A DNA stretch of 9,072 nucleotides. It comes from an uncultured bacterium (lineage in GTDB: Bacteria > Patescibacteriota > Patescibacteriia > 2-12-FULL-60-25). The stretch spans positions 1 to 9,072 of the forward strand of contig CALBSL010000109.1 of the NCBI GenBank assembly GCA_937968025.1, written 5' to 3'. A program made the position numbers and the translations under genes. Shown here piece by piece: positions 5,033-9,072 of this stretch (positions are counted from its first letter, which is position 1; each line of letters begins with the position of its first letter). The notes under the pieces are model-generated. The model saw nothing but the letters and a program-made list of their open reading frames with translations. It ran no database searches and had not been told where the DNA came from.

Positions 5033-7012
5033 TCAACGAAGGAGCAGGGTCGCTCCTGGCAGCGGGCGGTTGCCGTACTGCAGGATCGACCCAGAGACCG
5101 CCCCGGTCACGCGGACGTTGGCGGCGTTCGTGTAGAACGCTCCCCACTCGGGCGAGGTGTCGCCGTAATCGAGCGACACCGTCACGCTGTCGCCAGGGTG
5201 ACACCCGTTGGGATCGATGCGCGGATCGACCACCTGCCGCGTCCTGGCGTAGATCGTCAGAGACGTGAGCGCGGCGGGAAGCCTCTCAGGCGACGACCAG
5301 AAGACGTCGACGTGCGAAGCGCCAAAAGGAACGAGGGCGATGACCGGAGCGGCCGAGAACGTCTCCACCCGCACCTGGTCCAGACAGTTCCTGGCGCCGT
5401 CGATACGCAGACCGACGGATCCGAGGATCCCCTCTTCATGCGTGACGCTGAGGGCGTAGGAACCAACCTGGTACCAAGTGGCCACCGAGCCGTCCACCGC
5501 CTGATTGGTCACCGGATACGACGACACCGTCAGATACCCACCCGTCACGACCGTCACCGTATGCGTCGGGGCGGTGATCTGCCGGCTGAGGTCGGGGTTG
5601 AGGTCGACCAGCACGGGGTTGCCGAACGTATCTTCGAAGAGGACGTCCGAAGGGTTGGCGATGCCGAGGGCCGCCCGATCACCATCTCGACCCGTGACGA
5701 CGCTGTCCGTCGAACACGTGATCGAGCAGGTGCGAGAGCCGTTGGCGAACGCGCCGGTGAAGCGCTCGAAGGTGATCCGACCGTCGTCGCTCGGGACGCG
5801 ACGGGGCGTGGTACCGCCCTCGTCGCAGTTGTGGCCGCAGGCGAGCATCACGCGCGCGAAGTTCTGCGTGCGATACCCCGCTCCGAGATCGGCCGCGCCC
5901 GTGAAACGGACACTGACCGGGAACACGAGCCCGCTGCCGAAGTTCTCGTACCGCACCCGGAGGGTGTGGACGGAGGGACTGTTGCGCGTGACCGTCTGCG
6001 CCGCTTCGAACGAAGCAATAGTGACCGCCACCCGCGGCTGCGCAATGGAGTGCAAGTTCCCCACGATGGGAGCGGGGTTCAGCCCACGGTTCACCGTGAA
6101 GTACTCGTTCTGAGAGACGCGAAGGATCGACCGATCCGTGAAGAGCAGACCCGCCTCACCCAGCCGCACCCGAAAGGGCCGGCCGAAGAGCTCAGGATCC
6201 ACCCGCTGCGGCAGGTCGGCGACCACGTCGAAGGTGTACTCCTGGTTCGCTTCGAGGCGATAGGAACCGCCCTCAAACACGCCGACGATCGCTGCCAGAC
6301 GAGGAGTGATGACCTCCCCCCGGTTGATGACCAGCGGGTTGAGAACCTGCTGACCCGTGGCGCGGTCGATTAGACGGATGTCGGTGGCGACGAGCTGACC
6401 GTTCCCGCCAGTGATCGTGTCCGAGGTGGTAGGTCCCTCGAGAGTGACAGGAAGCGAGCGCAGCTCGACCGTCTCGCCGAAGCGGAGACGGAAGCGCAGC
6501 AGCACGGCGCGCTGAGTGCCCGGGTTCAGGCTCTGCGTCGCAGGTCCGTCGAAGGACTGCGAGTAGACCAGGTCCGAGGACTCTGCTCCCCCGTCCGCGA
6601 CCTGCGCATCGGCCGGTTGACCAGCGTCGGTCACGTTCACGTTGGAGCAACGGTCGAAATCGGCGCGGCACACCCAGGCACCATTCTCACAGGTGAGGCG
6701 GAACGGAAGCGGACCTCCGTTCCGACACATCCCGAGACGCTCGCGACACGAAACGAACTCGGTGTCCGAGGGCGAGAGGCAGGTCGGCGATGTGGCGCGG
6801 GGGCAGGCGTCGTAGACGCAGGCCCAGCGACCGACCGACGAGCACCGCAACCGTCCCGGCACGGAAGTACCGTCCAGGCAGGTGTTGAGAGGGCAAACAC
6901 CCTCCCCATAGTCACCCTGAACAGCGCAGGCCTGCCCGAGGACAGCCGGCGCCTCGCCGCCACAGGCGACGAGGGCGAGAGCGAAACAGAGGAGCAGGAT
7001 TCGATTGATCAT
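5033..7012 (-). CDS. Large secreted lipoprotein with two six-cysteine modules
   Basis: A 659-residue surface protein of unknown function. The signal peptide MINRILLLCFALALVAC ends in a lipobox, LVAC, with C17 the lipidation site, so the protein should be anchored outside the membrane. Two related cysteine modules follow: C29-x10-C-x4-C-x11-C-x7-C-x4-C70 and C78-x10-C-x6-C-x11-C-x6-C-x6-C122. A flexible Ala/Asp/Gly linker (about 127-145) leads to a long beta-rich part (148-659) that looks like two or more related sandwich domains; compare NPGTQRAVLLRFRLRFGETV with NSPSVHTLRVRYENFGSGLV. It also holds two close cysteine pairs (CGHNC, CSITC). The style resembles CPR surface proteins, while the linker resembles myxobacterial lipoproteins. 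The start at 7012 is chosen for the signal peptide and AAGAAGG upstream; an in-frame ATG at 7033 would add an RRRR n-region. It has a perfect promoter and a long leader. The gene is more GC-rich than the central block. Confidence 0.85.
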   Translation of the reverse strand: MINRILLLCFALALVACGGEAPAVLGQACAVQGDYGEGVCPLNTCLDGTSVPGRLRCSSVGRWACVYDACPRATSPTCLSPSDTEFVSCRERLGMCRNGGPLPFRLTCENGAWVCRADFDRCSNVNVTDAGQPADAQVADGGAESSDLVYSQSFDGPATQSLNPGTQRAVLLRFRLRFGETVELRSLPVTLEGPTTSDTITGGNGQLVATDIRLIDRATGQQVLNPLVINRGEVITPRLAAIVGVFEGGSYRLEANQEYTFDVVADLPQRVDPELFGRPFRVRLGEAGLLFTDRSILRVSQNEYFTVNRGLNPAPIVGNLHSIAQPRVAVTIASFEAAQTVTRNSPSVHTLRVRYENFGSGLVFPVSVRFTGAADLGAGYRTQNFARVMLACGHNCDEGGTTPRRVPSDDGRITFERFTGAFANGSRTCSITCSTDSVVTGRDGDRAALGIANPSDVLFEDTFGNPVLVDLNPDLSRQITAPTHTVTVVTGGYLTVSSYPVTNQAVDGSVATWYQVGSYALSVTHEEGILGSVGLRIDGARNCLDQVRVETFSAAPVIALVPFGASHVDVFWSSPERLPAALTSLTIYARTRQVVDPRIDPNGCHPGDSVTVSLDYGDTSPEWGAFYTNAANVRVTGAVSGSILQYGNRPLPGATLLLR

Positions 7013-7175
7013 TGAGTACCGCCTTCTTCGCATAACATGAAAGGTGCGGAACACGGCCACCATGGCCGGGTTCCTGGTGGAACAATAGCTGTTCTTCCCA
7101 GGGGGCTTCGCTGAATTTTGGCTCAGATAAGCCCTCTATGAAGAACGTCTGCCATGTTTTGTAAACCAATGCCTT
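7013..7175 (-). promoter_or_regulatory. Structured 5' leader of the lipoprotein mRNA
   Basis: About 160 bases separate the predicted transcription start (near 7175) from ATG 7012. GTTCC at 7070-7074 can pair with GGAAC on either side: with 7079-7083 (loop TGGT), or with 7048-7052 enclosing a second helix CGGCCA/TGGCCG (7054-7059, 7063-7068). GAACA/TGTTC (7080-7084, 7090-7094) is a third, overlapping helix. A ten-codon reading frame (7123-7155, MADVLHRGLI) also lies here without a ribosome site. I do not recognise a known riboswitch class. Confidence 0.45.
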
Positions 7176-7181
7176 CGTGTA

Positions 7182-7210
7182 ATTATAGCAGAAAATCGGC
7201 GTTTTGTCAA
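7182..7210 (-). promoter_or_regulatory. Perfect-consensus sigma70 promoter of the lipoprotein gene
   Basis: Minus strand: TTGACA (7205-7210), exactly 17 bases, TATAAT (7182-7187), with TGC just before the -10 box. All twelve consensus bases and the optimal spacing are present, so strong, probably constitutive transcription is expected starting near 7175. Confidence 0.9.
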
Positions 7211-7228
7211 TGAAGAGGCTAGTCACAC

Positions 7229-7360
7229 TTAACGAATATCAGCGTAGATCGGCTTTACGGTCGGAACGGCGATGCACGTCCTCGACTGGGTCGGCGTGAT
7301 CCTTTTCTCCGGCTTCTCAGCCTCTTCGGCGAGAAGAAGGGCTGACCTCCCCGCTCCCAC
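7229..7360 (-). CDS. Candidate 43-residue protein, tentative
   Basis: From GTG 7360 to TAA 7229 the minus strand encodes a 43-residue peptide with a balanced composition (ALLLAEEAEKPEKRITP... TVKPIYADIR), unlike the Arg/Ser-rich shadows around it. The stop lies 19 bases before the lipoprotein -35 box. The ribosome site is weak and no promoter is clear. Just upstream the same frame reads ATG GCG CAG GTA TGA, so it may be the remnant of a gene starting there and broken by TGA. No family recognised. Low confidence; the stretch 7211-7409 otherwise holds only hairpins. Confidence 0.25.
   Translation of the reverse strand: MGAGRSALLLAEEAEKPEKRITPTQSRTCIAVPTVKPIYADIR
7313..7336. other. Hairpin in the unassigned interval 7211-7409
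   Basis: CTTCTC (7313-7318) pairs with GAGAAG (7331-7336), and GCC (7320-7322) with GGC (7328-7330) around TCTTC, leaving A7319 bulged. No U-tract follows on either strand, so it is not a terminator. It overlaps the tentative 43-residue frame. It could belong to a small RNA, but nothing else in the interval supports that. Confidence 0.3.
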
Positions 7361-7413
7361 AAGGAGCTCTTTTCATACCTGCGCCATTCTTTCATCAGCG
7401 GAGCAAGCAAAAG

Positions 7414-7439
7414 AAAAAGCCTCCGACAGGTATCGGAGG
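7414..7439 (-). terminator. Terminator after rdgB
   Basis: Minus strand CCTCCGA, loop TACCTG, TCGGAGG (7439-7420), then CTTTTTCTTTT. A perfect 7-bp stem with a long U-rich tract, six bases after the rdgB stop codon. Confidence 0.9.
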
Positions 7440-7444
7440 AGACG

Positions 7445-8131
7445 TCAGACAGAGCGTCGAAGATGCTCCAGGAGCAAGCGCACCGCCTGACCGCGATGAC
7501 TCACGGCGTCCTTCTCTACCGGGGTGAGTTGCGCTACGGATCGGTCCACGTGTGGCCACAGCGAGATGATGGGATCGTGACCAAAGCCACCGGTTCCAGT
7601 AGGGAAATTAAGAATGCGGCCATAGGCCGAACACTCGACACGCAGGACGACGCCGCCGTAAGGATCAACCAGCACAAGATGAGACACGTATCGTGCTCCG
7701 ATTGGAAGCAGAGCGTACTCAGCCTGCTCTCTGATCAATTGAAGCAGGAGCTCATTGTTCTCTGCCGCGGAGGGCAGCTCATCGATACGCAGACACGCCG
7801 CCAGACGCATGAGTCTGACAGAAGGGTTCTCGATGAGCTCTGCTCGCATCTCTTCCGGGAGCGCCGCAAAGCGCGCCGACAAGGGACCCGGCATGCCGTT
7901 GAGCGCCATGATCTCGATCCCCGAGTCCTCCCCCAGGGCGAACGCACAGCACTGTCTCGCGGCGACGATGGCCTTGAGCGTCGCATTGCCGTAGTACGTT
8001 GGCTCGACCTCATCAGGGGGGATGAACCGTTCATCGACGATGAGCTCGATCCCAGACTCAGGGCCAAAGAGCCTCCGGAACTCGTCGAGCTTCCCCTTGT
8101 TCTGACTCGCGATGACGATCTGCTTGATCAT
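7445..8131 (-). CDS. rdgB: RdgB/HAM1-family XTP/dITP pyrophosphatase
   Basis: Hydrolyses non-canonical purine triphosphates (dITP, XTP) to monophosphates, keeping them out of nucleic acids. From MIKQIVIASQNKGKLDEF (residues 1-18) it shows the T/S-x-N-x-x-K nucleotide loop, TYYGNATLKA (45-54, family TF-x-x-NA-x-x-KA), GEDSGIEIMALNGMPGPLSARFA (67-89; the family usually has DDSG, here the first Asp is Glu), GTGGFGHDP (179-187) and SHRGQA (211-216). At 228 residues it is about 30 longer than usual, the extra being a helical insert around 91-122. The frame is open to 8185, but 8131 is the family start; AGAGGGG and AGG upstream are only fair ribosome sites. A predicted promoter overlaps the end of the preceding gene. 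With ndk, it is the second nucleotide-pool enzyme in the window. Confidence 0.92.
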   Translation of the reverse strand: MIKQIVIASQNKGKLDEFRRLFGPESGIELIVDERFIPPDEVEPTYYGNATLKAIVAARQCCAFALGEDSGIEIMALNGMPGPLSARFAALPEEMRAELIENPSVRLMRLAACLRIDELPSAAENNELLLQLIREQAEYALLPIGARYVSHLVLVDPYGGVVLRVECSAYGRILNFPTGTGGFGHDPIISLWPHVDRSVAQLTPVEKDAVSHRGQAVRLLLEHLRRSV

Positions 8132-8175
8132 GGACCTGTATCCCCTCTTCGCAAACCCCCGTGGCTTGCCGAGAG

Positions 8176-8205
8176 TATGTAGCAAATAGCGGGGTAGACC
8201 GTCAA
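8176..8205 (-). promoter_or_regulatory. Predicted rdgB promoter overlapping the preceding stop codon
   Basis: Minus strand: TTGACG (8200-8205), an 18-base spacer ending TGC, and TACATA (8176-8181). The TGA of the MEMO-like gene (8202-8204) lies inside the -35 box. The -10 matches consensus poorly, but the TGC extension is shared with other promoters here. Confidence 0.4.
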
Positions 8206-9072
8206 TCCTTCGTCAGCCACCCAGTAAAAAACGTTGTGATGCTCGTCCCCTCTCCTCCAAGGTCAACCGCATCAAATGATTGATGAAGAACCACACGCCC
8301 TCCATCCGCCAGGGCCGTGAGCAGAATCCAGATACCGCGCCCAAAGTCTGTGTGGGTATCTTGTGCATACCAAAAAAATGATCGTCGCGCTTCAAGCAAC
8401 GCTCGGCGAGTTTCGCGATCCATGGCTTGAGCCTCATCGCGCAAGAGCCCATGGGAAAAATCTACTGACACAACAACCAACGTATCCGGTTCATCCGCAA
8501 ACGCACGCAGTTCTCTCGCCAAAGCACGTGAATCACGTTCGTCGATTTTTCGTGACACAACAATCGCCGTCACAGAATCAAGGTGCGGCCAATACGTCTC
8601 GACGAGCGCAAGCGGCACGCCTACTCCGTGTTCACGCATGAACAACGTCGATGATACTGCTCCGAGCATCTGCAGGCGCTCAACCAGCGCCTCGTTTGGT
8701 GGAATGATTCGCTCCTGCACTCGATACGAAAGGTTCGTGGTGGCAAAGCCGGATTCGAGACGCTGATAATGATCAGGACTCAGCACGATGACACGCTTCA
8801 CCGTTCGCCTGGAACACGCCTCCCACGCGCTGAACGTCGTGAGAAACGGCGCGGATGCTGGTGGATAATGCCCAACAAAGAGCAGCGCATCAGGCGTGTG
8901 CGGGGAAGAACAACTCGTCACCCGTTCAAATCCTCGCTCAAGAATCCCTGGTGATTCAGCAAAGAAGGAGCGCGTATCAACCGCCTCAGCGCGAGGTACG
9001 ACCACGGATGAGCTGGAAGAAATGAGCGACGACCACGCCTCTGATGTTGCCATCGGCAGCGGTCTTCGCTCC
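8202..9072 (-). CDS. MEMO-family protein (AmmeMemoRadiSam system protein B), probably 5'-partial
   Basis: A MEMO-like member of the dioxygenase-related fold also seen in extradiol LigB enzymes. Counting from ATG 9053 (283 residues): GHYPPAS (61-67, family PHAGY region), SPDHYQ (92-97), EHGVGVPLAL (141-150, family EH-x-x-E region) and VVSVDFSHGL (194-203, family SSD-x-SH). These supply likely metal-binding histidines H62, H95, H142 and H201; human MEMO1 uses two His and one Cys. Biochemical role unknown. The partner AMMECR1 and radical SAM proteins are not in this window. The frame stays open to the right edge and no Shine-Dalgarno precedes ATG 9053. The N-terminal 50 residues are Ser-rich and outside the domain, so the true start, perhaps with a signal or anchor, may lie beyond 9072. 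It is 70 bases upstream of rdgB. Confidence 0.85.
   Translation of the reverse strand, partial: ERRPLPMATSEAWSSLISSSSSVVVPRAEAVDTRSFFAESPGILERGFERVTSCSSPHTPDALLFVGHYPPASAPFLTTFSAWEACSRRTVKRVIVLSPDHYQRLESGFATTNLSYRVQERIIPPNEALVERLQMLGAVSSTLFMREHGVGVPLALVETYWPHLDSVTAIVVSRKIDERDSRALARELRAFADEPDTLVVVSVDFSHGLLRDEAQAMDRETRRALLEARRSFFWYAQDTHTDFGRGIWILLTALADGGRVVLHQSFDAVDLGGEGTSITTFFTGWLTKD

Noticed and set aside
4583..6373. 596-residue open frame on the plus strand
   Set aside because: It is antisense to the lipoprotein and the 107-residue gene, full of Arg/His/Asp repeats typical of a GC-rich shadow frame. It also runs through two hairpins and two promoter/terminator regions.
7229..7387. TGA read as glycine (genetic code 25) to rescue the small frame
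   Set aside because: The NRAMP, lipoprotein and MEMO-like genes end naturally at TGA, and no other gene in the window needs recoding.
7211..7409. Known structured RNA (SRP RNA, tmRNA, RNase P RNA, 6S)
   Set aside because: I looked for the signature loops (such as the SRP GNAR loop region, a tRNA-like TTCGA...CCA end, the RNase P GAGGAAAGTCC element) and found none.
7272..7490. 72-residue plus-strand frame MHVLDWVGV...
   Set aside because: It passes through the rdgB terminator hairpin and into antisense rdgB, becomes Arg-rich, and has no ribosome site.
7463..8182. 239-residue plus-strand frame
   Set aside because: It mirrors rdgB codon for codon, is rich in Arg, His and Gln, and begins next to the rdgB terminator with no promoter.

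Overview
The window most likely comes from a Candidate Phyla Radiation (Patescibacteria) bacterium, probably of the parcubacterial branch. Evidence: a ribosomal protein L32 beginning MGLPGHRRTSSHKRRR and lacking the zinc cysteines; a long-form nucleoside diphosphate kinase with an extra helical insert and a C-terminal tail; short intergenic gaps; and a MEMO-family protein. Several genes end in TGA and none needs TGA read as glycine, so the Gracilibacteria/Absconditabacteria code does not apply. The lineage call is inference from protein style, not from a search.

Left block (1-2062, minus strand): an NRAMP-type divalent metal transporter (26-1294) lies downstream of ndk (1343-1933), separated by a strong UUCG hairpin. 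ndk and rpmF are divergent. Their two predicted -35 boxes lie in the two arms of one 9-bp inverted repeat (1968-2008).

Central plus-strand block (2063-3828): rpmF with a histidine-rich tail, a terminator, nusB, rnc (3 bases after nusB) and tRNA-Arg(TCG) with encoded CCA, closed by a long terminator hairpin. This is an information-processing cluster covering a ribosomal protein, rRNA antitermination, rRNA processing and a tRNA.

Right block (3850-9072, all minus strand): two unrecognised small proteins (3865-4434 and 4559-4882), each with its own predicted promoter and terminator; a large secreted lipoprotein (5033-7012) with two six-cysteine modules, a perfect-consensus promoter and a structured leader of about 160 nt; a stretch of 230 bases that may hold a 43-residue protein; an RdgB/HAM1 nucleotide pyrophosphatase (7445-8131); and a MEMO-like protein running off the right edge. 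By eye, the lipoprotein gene is the most GC-rich part of the window.

Predicted promoters share a -35 close to TTGAYN, a spacer of 17-18 bases and often TGC directly before a TANNNT-like -10 box. No mobile element, CRISPR array or recognisable defence system was seen. The most unusual items are the zinc-less, His-tailed L32, the symmetric ndk/rpmF promoter region, and the lipoprotein with its leader.
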